In this document: positions 54,308-61,532 of the stretch, one piece after another
Position numbering within the stretch: position 1 is the stretch's first letter
Layout: every line of letters starts with the position of its first letter
NCBI RefSeq assembly: GCF_031010175.1
Contig: NZ_JAUAMB010000030.1
Span: 1-62,893 of the forward strand
Length of the DNA stretch: 62,893 bases
Origin: Halomonas sp. SpR1
GTDB lineage: Bacteria; Pseudomonadota; Gammaproteobacteria; Pseudomonadales; Halomonadaceae
Direction: 5' to 3'
The notes under the pieces: model-generated
The model's database searches: none
Seen by the model: only the letters and a program-made list of their open reading frames with translations
What the model was told of the DNA's origin: nothing
Position numbers and translations under genes: made by a program

Positions 54308-54354
54308 CTAGTGTAAGCAGGATGGCTGGTAAGAAAGCGACGTCAATAAGAAAT

Positions 54355-54408
54355 CCTTATGGTGGGGCGACTTGCTCGGTAGGGAAGTATACCGAGCTGA
54401 CAAGGTAA
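54355..54408 (+). pseudogene. Relic of the 3' end of a dctP gene
   Basis: Reads PYGGATCSVGKYTELTR-stop in frame; the end of the DctP at 46448 reads LYDEATRLVEKYTEQTK-stop. About 11 of 17 residues and most bases (including GAAGTATACCGAGC) agree. It sits 47 bp after vdh copy 2, just where dctP follows vdh copy 1. The rest of the gene is gone. Confidence 0.85.
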
Positions 54409-54425
54409 TCGTATTTTTCACACTG

Positions 54426-54462
54426 AAGCCACCTTGGTGTGTTTGAAGGTGGCTTTTTTTTT
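54426..54462 (+). terminator. Terminator of the mdlC-dctP-vdh operon
   Basis: Stem AAGCCACCTT/AAGGTGGCTT followed by a run of nine T. Confidence 0.9.
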
Positions 54463-54695
54463 GGTACTTCAGGCGATCGTTAAGTGCGCTACTGGTCGCT
54501 ACTTCGACCATAGTGGCGAGTGAATGTTGGAAAAGTCCAATTATATAATGCCATTGTACCTTTTATAGCAAGCCCTCTAGCCAGCATCACTGGAGACTCT
54601 AAGCACTCGGCTAGAACGACGCGTTGCTATACCTGAGCATAGACGAATGTCGATTAGCTCTACGCCTCGTAGTGGACTAATGTGATGGCTTAAAG
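54463..54695. other. Intergenic stretch before the TRAP operon
   Basis: Part of the 445-bp gap (54308-54752) between vdh and dctP. Apart from the dctP relic, the terminator and the operator array described separately, I see no gene or clear repeat here. Confidence 0.4.
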
Positions 54696-54719
54696 CGAAC
54701 TAGTATTCGCTATGCGAAC
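54696..54719 (+). promoter_or_regulatory. PcaR-type operator (TRAP dctPQM)
   Basis: ATTCGCTATGCGAAC at 54705-54719 (one mismatch) with CGAAC at 54696-54700, exactly 19 bp from the equivalent half at 54715. Starts 57 bp before dctP. Confidence 0.7.
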
Positions 54720-54752
54720 TTGAAATAATCCAAGAAAGTCCCGGAGGCTCCC

Positions 54753-55778
54753 ATGAAAATGTCCTTATCCCGATGCATTTTGGCAGCGGCAATTGCTGGC
54801 CTGGCCGTTAGCTCGGCCCAGGCAGAAACCACGCTACGTATGGCTCACTTTTGGCCTGGCCCTTCCGGTGTCAATCAAGATGTTCTGCAAGCGTGGGCCG
54901 ATACCATTGCCGAAGAGTCCAATGGCGATCTAACCATTCAAATGTTTCCCGCCGGTACCTTAGCCAAACCGGACTCCATCTATGAAGCCGCAGCCAACGG
55001 TATTGCTGATATTGGCGCCACCGCCCAGGGCTATACGGCTGGCCGTTTCCCGCTGTCGCAAATTGTTGAGCTACCGGGTGTAGCCAGCACCGCGACACAA
55101 GGGGCGTGCGTGCTACAGACGCTCTATGACGACGGTCACTTGGACAGCGAATACGAAGATACGCGTCCGTTATTCATGTTCACCACAGGGCCTGGCGGTA
55201 TCCACACCATCGATACCGATGTGCAAACACCTGCTGATCTAGAAGGCATGCGCATTCGTCGCCCGACGGCGGTGGCGGGCGAAATGCTGGAAAATATGGG
55301 CGCCAGCCCAGTGGGTATGCCTGCTCCGGATATCTATACCTCTATGCAGCGCGGCGTTATTGAGGGACTGAGTTTCCCCTGGGAAGGTCTGAAAGGCTTC
55401 CGTATCAACGAACTCGTCAACTATCACACCGAAGTACCGTTCTACACGCTGATCTTTGTGGCCACCATGAATCAGCGTAGCTATGACAGCCTGACCCCAG
55501 AGCAGCAGGCGGTGATCGACAATAACTCCGGTATGAAATGGGCTGAAAACGCCGGTGCGGTGTTTGATCGACTCGATGTGGAAGGCAAGCAAGAGGCTGT
55601 TGACGCTGGCCATACTATTCGTGAAATCGAAAATCCGCTGGAGCATCCTGACTGGCAGGAGCCGCTTGAAACAGGCATCGAAAACTACCTGACGCAGCTG
55701 GAAGAGCGCGGTTTGGATCAAGCGCGCGATGTCTATCAGGCGGCGTTGGCAGCCAGTGAGTCTTGCAGCACCCAATAG
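54753..55778 (+). CDS. dctP: TRAP solute-binding protein DctP
   Basis: A 341-residue exported protein with signal peptide up to about SSAQA, then ETTLRMAHFWPGPSGVN. It has the subgroup features QGACVLQTLYDDG, FTTGPG, MRIRRPT (ligand Arg), QRGVIEGLSFPWE and the C-terminal Cys (ESCSTQ). Head of dctP-dctQ-dctM. Its operator ties it to the protocatechuate regulon. CCGGAGG precedes the start. Confidence 0.9.
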   Translation: MKMSLSRCILAAAIAGLAVSSAQAETTLRMAHFWPGPSGVNQDVLQAWADTIAEESNGDLTIQMFPAGTLAKPDSIYEAAANGIADIGATAQGYTAGRFPLSQIVELPGVASTATQGACVLQTLYDDGHLDSEYEDTRPLFMFTTGPGGIHTIDTDVQTPADLEGMRIRRPTAVAGEMLENMGASPVGMPAPDIYTSMQRGVIEGLSFPWEGLKGFRINELVNYHTEVPFYTLIFVATMNQRSYDSLTPEQQAVIDNNSGMKWAENAGAVFDRLDVEGKQEAVDAGHTIREIENPLEHPDWQEPLETGIENYLTQLEERGLDQARDVYQAALAASESCSTQ

Positions 55779-55790
55779 GGGTAATGTGTC

Positions 55791-56318
55791 ATGCAATCTA
55801 CTCTTTACCGGGCCAGCCATTGGCTGGCCCTTATTTGTCGCTTGGTGGCCGGGGTCGCTTTGATTGGCCTGCTGGCGGTTACCATTGCTGATGTCAGCAC
55901 ACGCTACCTTTCCCGGTTGACGGAAGGCGCGATTGCGCTGCGCGTATCGGGGAGTGTGGAACTGGTTAGCTATTTGATGCTGTTCGCGCTACTGGCGGCG
56001 ATGGCGGCAAATGTCGAAAAAAGCCAAGTGGTGGTGGAAGCGTTCTCACATCGCTTACCACAAGCAATCAAAAATCGCGTGCAGGGCTTCTTTTTGCTCG
56101 GTTTTATGGCGCTGGGGCTGATCCTGTTTGTGGGCTTACTGGATTCTGCTGCTGCCGCTACGCGACATGGGGAAATAACCCAAGACCTGCGACTGCCCAT
56201 GGGGCCGATTTACCAATTGGCAGCGGTGCTCAGTTTGCTATTGGGAATACGTAGCTTTATTCATGCCTTGCTAGGCGTCATTTATGCGGCGGGTGAGGAG
56301 GTGACTCATGGGGAGTGA
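55791..56318 (+). CDS. dctQ: TRAP transporter small permease DctQ
   Basis: A 175-residue four-TM protein with a DctQ core (VTIADVSTRYLSRLTEG; VELVSYLMLFALLAAMAANVEKSQVVVEAF). It overlaps dctM by 11 bp. It may be the shared partner for the orphan DctP proteins at 32255 and 51785. Confidence 0.9.
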   Translation: MQSTLYRASHWLALICRLVAGVALIGLLAVTIADVSTRYLSRLTEGAIALRVSGSVELVSYLMLFALLAAMAANVEKSQVVVEAFSHRLPQAIKNRVQGFFLLGFMALGLILFVGLLDSAAAATRHGEITQDLRLPMGPIYQLAAVLSLLLGIRSFIHALLGVIYAAGEEVTHGE

Positions 56319-57597
56319 AGCGATTGGTGCCATTGGGCTAGGGCTTTTATTGGTACTGATGATTCTGCGTGTGCCGGTTGCCTTGACCATGCTGATTGTC
56401 GGGGTCGTGGGGTTTGCCCAAGTCATAAGCTGGGATGCAGCCGTTGCGCAGCTAAAAACCGTCCCGGTTGAGGTGCTCTCTAACTACAGCTTCAGCGCCG
56501 TGCCCATGTTTATTTTAATGGGCGTACTTGCTGCCCATTCGGGGATGGCGGGGAAGCTATTTGACTCAACGCGCATTATTTGCGGCGGCTGGAAGGGTGG
56601 TTTGGCGATTGCTGCGGTGGGCTCTTGCGGTATTTTCTCCGCAATTTCCGGTTCATCGCTGGCGACGGCGAGCACCATGACCCGGGTGGCGCTGCCGGAA
56701 ATGGAGCGCTATGGCTATAACCGTGGTTTAGCCACCGGCGCGCTGGCTGCTGGCGGCACGCTGGGCATTATGATTCCGCCCAGCATCGCGCTGCTGATTT
56801 ACGCCATTCTTACCGAGCAGTCCGTTGGCGATATGTTTATGGCGGGGCTGATTCCCGGCCTGCTAGGGCTAGTGATGTATTCACTGACCATTTCAGTAGT
56901 GATGTACCTGCGACCCTCGCTGGCGGTAGCGGGCCAACCCACTGCCTGGAAAGAGAAGCTATCCTCGCTGACCGGCTTAATACCCTTCTTTGGCGTTTTC
57001 CTGGTGATGATTTTAGGTATCTATTTTGGTGCCTTTACACCCACCGAGGGGGCCAGTGTCGGCGCGTTCGCCACGCTGCTTTACGCCCTGGTAAAAGGCA
57101 TGCGCGGTGCCCAGCTATGGCACAGCGTACAAGAGACATTGGCGCTCTCTGCGGTGGTGTTCTTTATGCTGGTAGGGGCTGAAACGCTGGGGTATTTCAT
57201 CTCGGTGTCGCGCATTTCGTTCTCTATCGCTGACCTGCTCTACGGCATGGATCTCACACCTATTGTGGTGGTGCTGTGCATCCTGGCGCTCTACTTTGTG
57301 CTGGGCATGTTTATGGACTCCATCGCCATGCTGGTGATCACCGTACCGGTGGTTTACCCCATTATTCAGGCCATGGGCATCGACCCGGTATGGTTCGGTA
57401 TTTTGACTGTGCTGACGGTAGAGCTGGGGCTGATGACCCCGCCGGTGGGGATGAATGTGTTCGTGATTAAAGCGATGGCGCCGCATGTGGGGCTGGGGGA
57501 GATTTTCAAGGGCGTGACGCCTTTTGTAGTGTCTGACTTAATACGACTAGCGCTGTTAATCGCCTTCCCCATTTTGAGCACAATGTTTCTGCTCTAG
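56308..57597 (+). CDS. dctM: TRAP transporter large permease DctM
   Basis: A 429-residue permease (RVPVALTMLIVGVVGFA; GSCGIFSAISGSSLATASTM; GGTLGIMIPPSIALLIYAIL; LMTPPVGMNVFVIKAM). Last gene of this TRAP operon; a LuxR-type regulator gene follows 76 bp later. Confidence 0.92.
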   Translation: MGSEAIGAIGLGLLLVLMILRVPVALTMLIVGVVGFAQVISWDAAVAQLKTVPVEVLSNYSFSAVPMFILMGVLAAHSGMAGKLFDSTRIICGGWKGGLAIAAVGSCGIFSAISGSSLATASTMTRVALPEMERYGYNRGLATGALAAGGTLGIMIPPSIALLIYAILTEQSVGDMFMAGLIPGLLGLVMYSLTISVVMYLRPSLAVAGQPTAWKEKLSSLTGLIPFFGVFLVMILGIYFGAFTPTEGASVGAFATLLYALVKGMRGAQLWHSVQETLALSAVVFFMLVGAETLGYFISVSRISFSIADLLYGMDLTPIVVVLCILALYFVLGMFMDSIAMLVITVPVVYPIIQAMGIDPVWFGILTVLTVELGLMTPPVGMNVFVIKAMAPHVGLGEIFKGVTPFVVSDLIRLALLIAFPILSTMFLL

Positions 57598-57673
57598 GCA
57601 GTGTTTGTCTTAGTCTAAGCGTCGTTGAGATAGTAACGATGCAAGGCCTTTGGGGCCGACCGCAGGTGAGACT

Positions 57674-58705
57674 ATGGACATCAATAATAATAAGGCACAA
57701 ACACTTTCCTGTGATGCCGATGTATTGAAGCGTTTCAGCCGTGAGCTAATGGAGCTGACACAGCTGCCAAGATGCTCGGTTCCTGAAAGGTGGCTATGTG
57801 AGGCCGTGCAAGGCTTCGCTAATATTGTTGGCTTTGATGCCGCTTGGTGGGGGCAACTGTATCTTTCGTCAGACGCCTCATCACCTGGCTCATCACCCAG
57901 GATCATGATGGATGGCAGCTTGGGGCTGCGCTCATCTTTTGCCCAAGAGTGGCATCGTATTTCCGGGGTGGATCGGTTCGCTAAGGCTTCAATCTCCTAC
58001 CTGGGCAAGGCGGTGCGGGGAGGGCATGACGATTTACCTGACACGGGTTGCGCCGAGGTTGAAGCTTTCTGTCGGCGCCATGACATTTTGCATAGCATGG
58101 CTGTGACGCTAGAGTTTCCATGCAGCGGCATGCTGTTTTTTGTGTCGATTTATCGCAGTGCAACAAGTCGCGGATTCGATAGGCTTGATGCTCTGCTAAT
58201 GGAGGAGTTTCTCACCCATTTGGCGTATTACTGGAAGCAGTATTTAGCCAAGATTCGTTTTGAGACTCTGCCCAATGGCTGGGATAACTATGCACTTACC
58301 AATAGGAAGGGGGAGCTTCTCTATATTGGTAAAGCGGTTCGCGTGGCGCTCGAACGAAAATATGTCGGATGGCAGGGTTCTAGCCTGCCACGACTTATCG
58401 CCGACAAGCTAAGCACGGTACCGCCCGCGCTAATTGCTGATGAAAACAAAGGCATCATCGTGCATCACTGTGGTGACCTCATTGCCCTGACGCTATGTTC
58501 CCATCAGCGTTCAAGCGCGCTTTCCCCGCGTGAACTCAGTGCCGCTAGCCTCTATGCTCAGGGTAGCTCCTATAAACAAGTCGCCCGAATGCTGGGCATC
58601 ACCCCGGCAACGGCAAGAACGTATCTGCGTAGCGCTTATGTGCAGTTAGGTGTTAGCAACAAAGTAGAACTGCTTTCAGCGCTGCGTCAGCCTGGTGAGT
58701 CATAA
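57674..58705 (+). CDS. LuxR-type HTH regulator
   Basis: A 343-residue regulator with a C-terminal LuxR/GerE HTH (about residues 280-335: LSPRELSAASLYAQGSS, KQVARMLGITPATARTYLRS). The N-terminal ~270 residues are not recognised; they lack a receiver or autoinducer signature that I can see. Same orientation as dctPQM, so it may be co-transcribed and respond to the substrate. Start 57674 follows CAGGTGAGACT. Confidence 0.8.
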   Translation: MDINNNKAQTLSCDADVLKRFSRELMELTQLPRCSVPERWLCEAVQGFANIVGFDAAWWGQLYLSSDASSPGSSPRIMMDGSLGLRSSFAQEWHRISGVDRFAKASISYLGKAVRGGHDDLPDTGCAEVEAFCRRHDILHSMAVTLEFPCSGMLFFVSIYRSATSRGFDRLDALLMEEFLTHLAYYWKQYLAKIRFETLPNGWDNYALTNRKGELLYIGKAVRVALERKYVGWQGSSLPRLIADKLSTVPPALIADENKGIIVHHCGDLIALTLCSHQRSSALSPRELSAASLYAQGSSYKQVARMLGITPATARTYLRSAYVQLGVSNKVELLSALRQPGES

Positions 58706-58712
58706 ATGGCCG

Positions 58713-58739
58713 CGGCCTTGGCTTGGTATGCCAAGGCCG
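58713..58739. terminator. Hairpin between luxR-type gene and serine hydrolase
   Basis: Perfect 10-bp stem CGGCCTTGGC/GCCAAGGCCG, with T6 ten bases further. It lies between convergent genes. Confidence 0.7.
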
Positions 58740-58764
58740 GTGCGAGTCGTTTTTTAACTGATTT

Positions 58765-60021
58765 TTACTCAGAAACGAGCTCAGTGAGCTTGTCGAAGAA
58801 GGCGAAGTTGTCATCGTCCCAGCCGGCAGCATCGGGCGTGTGGCTTAACTTAACCACCACGGTTTGGTTGTCCGGGTCGATATAGATGTATTGGTTGTAG
58901 ATACCCATGGCGGTATACGCATCGCTATCAGGGAGGGTCCACCACTGATATTGGTAGCCGAGGTCGGCGCCTTCCGAAATATGCTCATAGCCTGGGTCGG
59001 ACACCGTGGCCTCTGTTACCCAGTGGGCAGGCACGACTTGGGTGCCGTTAGCCTCGCCCATATTGAGCATCATCAGGCCGAAGCGGCCGAGGTCGCGCAG
59101 GGTGGCATTGAAACCAGCGCCATAGAACTCATCGCCACCATCCATGATCCAGCAGCCATCTGCTTCCATACCCGCAGGCTGCCAGATTTTTTCAGACATG
59201 TATTCAGCAACTGTAGTATCTAAAACGCTCGCCAGCACACAGCCCAGCACGCTGGTATCCAGGGTGGCATAGTTGAAGCGTTCGCCGGGCTCGTACTCCG
59301 GCTCGGAAGAGGCAATGGCGTAATCGCACCAGCGGTAGTTGTTAGCCACAAGCGCGTTGTCGTGCACTTCCGTTAGTTGGGTGTCTCCGCCGAACTCATA
59401 GACCTCTTCCCAGGCAACGCCAGAACGCATCCGCAGTACATCGATGACGCGAACATCGTTGTAACCAGTGCCTGCTAGTTCGGGTAGGTATTTAGTGACC
59501 GGGTCATCGAGGCTCTCAATTTTGCCCTCTTCAACGGCGATGCCTACCAAGGTCGCCAGGATCGACTTTGAGGCCGAGAATACCGCGTGCTGGCTGTCAT
59601 CACTGAAGCCGTTTCGATACTGCTCATAAACGATTTTGCCATCTTTAATGACCAGTAGCGCGTTGGTCTTAGTATTTTCCAGGTACTCCTCTAAAGGTAC
59701 CTCGTTCCCTTCAAACGAGAAGCTGTCATCAATTTCAATCAAGTCTGTTTCAAGCGGCCACGGCGTTGCCGAAGCGGCCACGCGGCGGGTGGCAAACATT
59801 TTGTCTAGCTGTTGGAACGTCAGAAAATTGAGGTCAGGGTTAAACATATTGGCCCGAGCATTAATCATCGTCTCGGTGACCCACTGTTCCCCGATTGTTC
59901 GCTCCCCGTTTTCTTGTAGAGAAGATGCCAAACAGGCCGTTGAGGTAAGGGAAACGATCGCAGCAAGACAGATAGCATTGTACTTCGTATAGCTCTTGGA
60001 ATTGTTCTTGGGAATGATCAT
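58765..60021 (-). CDS. Secreted class C beta-lactamase-like serine hydrolase
   Basis: A 418-residue protein of the beta-lactamase/6-aminohexanoate-dimer-hydrolase fold. The nucleophile motif SxxK is in FSASKSIL, and the second motif region is RFNYATLDTSVLG. An N-terminal hydrophobic segment (CLAAIVSLTSTACLASS) suggests export; it is not a convincing lipobox. Start 60021 follows AGGAGAAACC; a 30-codon extension upstream is unlikely. Substrate (ester, amide or peptide) unknown. No obvious link with the catabolic genes. Confidence 0.85.
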   Translation of the reverse strand: MIIPKNNSKSYTKYNAICLAAIVSLTSTACLASSLQENGERTIGEQWVTETMINARANMFNPDLNFLTFQQLDKMFATRRVAASATPWPLETDLIEIDDSFSFEGNEVPLEEYLENTKTNALLVIKDGKIVYEQYRNGFSDDSQHAVFSASKSILATLVGIAVEEGKIESLDDPVTKYLPELAGTGYNDVRVIDVLRMRSGVAWEEVYEFGGDTQLTEVHDNALVANNYRWCDYAIASSEPEYEPGERFNYATLDTSVLGCVLASVLDTTVAEYMSEKIWQPAGMEADGCWIMDGGDEFYGAGFNATLRDLGRFGLMMLNMGEANGTQVVPAHWVTEATVSDPGYEHISEGADLGYQYQWWTLPDSDAYTAMGIYNQYIYIDPDNQTVVVKLSHTPDAAGWDDDNFAFFDKLTELVSE

Positions 60022-60190
60022 GGTTTCTCCTAGCGAGGGTAGGTCTGGTCTAAATGGCCATGGGTTGCCCGCCGGTGAGGCGTGCTCGCACTCCATACTA
60101 GAAAGAGTCATTCGGGAAGTAACCCCTGCAAATGCAGAGGGGGGGGCAGTGTTAGTGGTAAAACAGATGTGGGCTAATGAGGTTGTGATT

Positions 60191-60216
60191 AGGGCCTGTT
60201 GAGCTCAACAGGCCCT
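60191..60216. terminator. 26-bp perfect palindrome (old terminator?)
   Basis: Arms AGGGCCTGTTGAG and its complement meet without a loop gap. It lies just past the stop codon of the alcohol-dehydrogenase relic on the minus strand. Confidence 0.5.
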
Positions 60217-60221
60217 GATGA

Positions 60222-60296
60222 TCAGTGGGGATGACGCACAATCGGCTTGATTGCCCGGCCATGCTCGGCATCGTCAATCGTTTGGTTGATCTGATC
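60222..60296 (-). pseudogene. Relic of the C-terminus of a zinc alcohol dehydrogenase
   Basis: The minus strand reads DQINQTIDDAEHGRAIKPIV then RHPH-stop, the usual C-terminal ending of aryl/benzyl-alcohol type zinc dehydrogenases (FDQINQA..D...G.AIKPV). A TGA directly upstream interrupts the frame and nothing of the rest remains. Rest of the 60022-60483 gap shows only hairpins. Confidence 0.6.
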
Positions 60297-60400
60297 TCAA
60301 CCTACTTTTTAGTTCTGATAAAGGCGAATAAGAATAAATTAAAAAGCGTTCCACTACGTGTCGGTGGTGCTCCAAATTTTAGTTGGCTGCTGGGCAGCTA

Positions 60401-60426
60401 AAGGGTCTCACCAGCTTCAGACCCTT
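60401..60426 (-). terminator. Putative terminator of the AraC gene
   Basis: Perfect 8-bp stem AAGGGTCT/AGACCCTT with a 10-nt loop, about 60 bp beyond the AraC stop on the minus strand, followed by TTTAG. Confidence 0.5.
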
Positions 60427-60483
60427 GGTTGGCTTCAGCGTTGGTTAGCTCTCATTGCCTGCTAGATAGTAACGGCTTCGCGT

Positions 60484-61386
60484 CTATGACTGGGCGTGCT
60501 GGCGCAGCCGAAACTCCCGCGGCGAGAGCGTGGTATTGCGCTTAAAAAAGCGTGTGAAGTAAGCCGGTTCAGAGAAGCCCAAGCTGTCAGAGACCTGGCC
60601 AATGGTCATATTGGTATAGGTGAGCTGGCGCTTGGCTTCCAGCAATAAGCGTTCATGCAGCAATTGCAGGGCGCTGCGCCCGGCGAGCTGGCGGCAGAGC
60701 AGATTCAAGTGTGCGCTACTCACCCCGATCTGCTCGGCTAACTGCTCAATACTTGGCTGCTCGCGATAGTGGGCGTCGATCAGCGCTTGATAGTGTTCTA
60801 AATGGTGCCGTCCTTTGTCACTTTGGCGGGGGCCATAGCGTTTTGTCGTGCGGCCTGCATAAGCACAAAGACGCGATAGCTCGACCACCAAGGCTTGGGT
60901 AAGTGCTTCAAGTAGGCTATTGCGTCCGGGGGCCGGTTGGCGGTACTCCTGGTCGATCTGGGCCACCAGCGTGGCAATTTTGTCGGTCTGGTTTGGCTGG
61001 AGCAGCGGATAGAAGTCGGCTTTTTTTAGCGTACTGCTCTCACCCATTAGTGCATGTAAGTGGTCGGCCAGCGGTTTGGCGAGGGTGATAATGTGTCCTT
61101 CCACATCCGGTGAAAAGAGAAAGCCGTGAATAGCCATCGCGGGCACAACAATAGCGCTGGGGCTCTGAAGCTGATGGCTTGTTCCCTCCAGTTCCAGCTC
61201 AACGCTACCGTGAGAAATAAACAGAATATGCACGAGATCAGCGTGGCGGTGCGGCCGGATCCGCCAGTCATGTAGCTGGCTGCGCTCGGGGATGGACTCG
61301 CAGTGGAGCAAGTCGGGCGTGGGCCAGTGCTGCGTCTCGCCATACAGTTTAAAGACCGGAACGGACGTTGCCGATGAGGCTGGCAT
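60484..61386 (-). CDS. AraC-family regulator of pobA
   Basis: A 300-residue AraC protein: N-terminal cupin-like sensor (RPHRHADLVHILFISHG) and two C-terminal HTHs at about residues 200-295 (IEQLAEQIGVSSAHLNLLCRQ and IGQVSDSLGFSEPAYFTRFFKR, each partly listed). Divergent from pobA with 146 bp between, the arrangement seen for the AraC-type PobC/PobR activators responding to 4-hydroxybenzoate. Start either the ATG at 61386 or GTG one codon before. Confidence 0.88.
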   Translation of the reverse strand: MPASSATSVPVFKLYGETQHWPTPDLLHCESIPERSQLHDWRIRPHRHADLVHILFISHGSVELELEGTSHQLQSPSAIVVPAMAIHGFLFSPDVEGHIITLAKPLADHLHALMGESSTLKKADFYPLLQPNQTDKIATLVAQIDQEYRQPAPGRNSLLEALTQALVVELSRLCAYAGRTTKRYGPRQSDKGRHHLEHYQALIDAHYREQPSIEQLAEQIGVSSAHLNLLCRQLAGRSALQLLHERLLLEAKRQLTYTNMTIGQVSDSLGFSEPAYFTRFFKRNTTLSPREFRLRQHAQS

Positions 61387-61442
61387 CACCTGCTTCTCCT
61401 ATACGACTAAGGTTGGGTAATAAGACGCTAAATGTCCAATAA

Positions 61443-61456
61443 TTGATCTAGATCAT
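61443..61456 (+). promoter_or_regulatory. FNR/Anr-like box upstream of pobA
   Basis: TTGATCTAGATCAT matches TTGAT-N4-ATCAA at nine of ten positions and contains the 12-bp palindrome TGATCTAGATCA. It is 77-90 bp before pobA. It could instead be an AraC or CRP-type site. Confidence 0.4.
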
Positions 61457-61532
61457 GCCTTATTATGCGGCGTGTTTCATTGAAAAATACAAGTCATACG
61501 TTTTAGATAATGACAATGATGAGGCATCCCCT

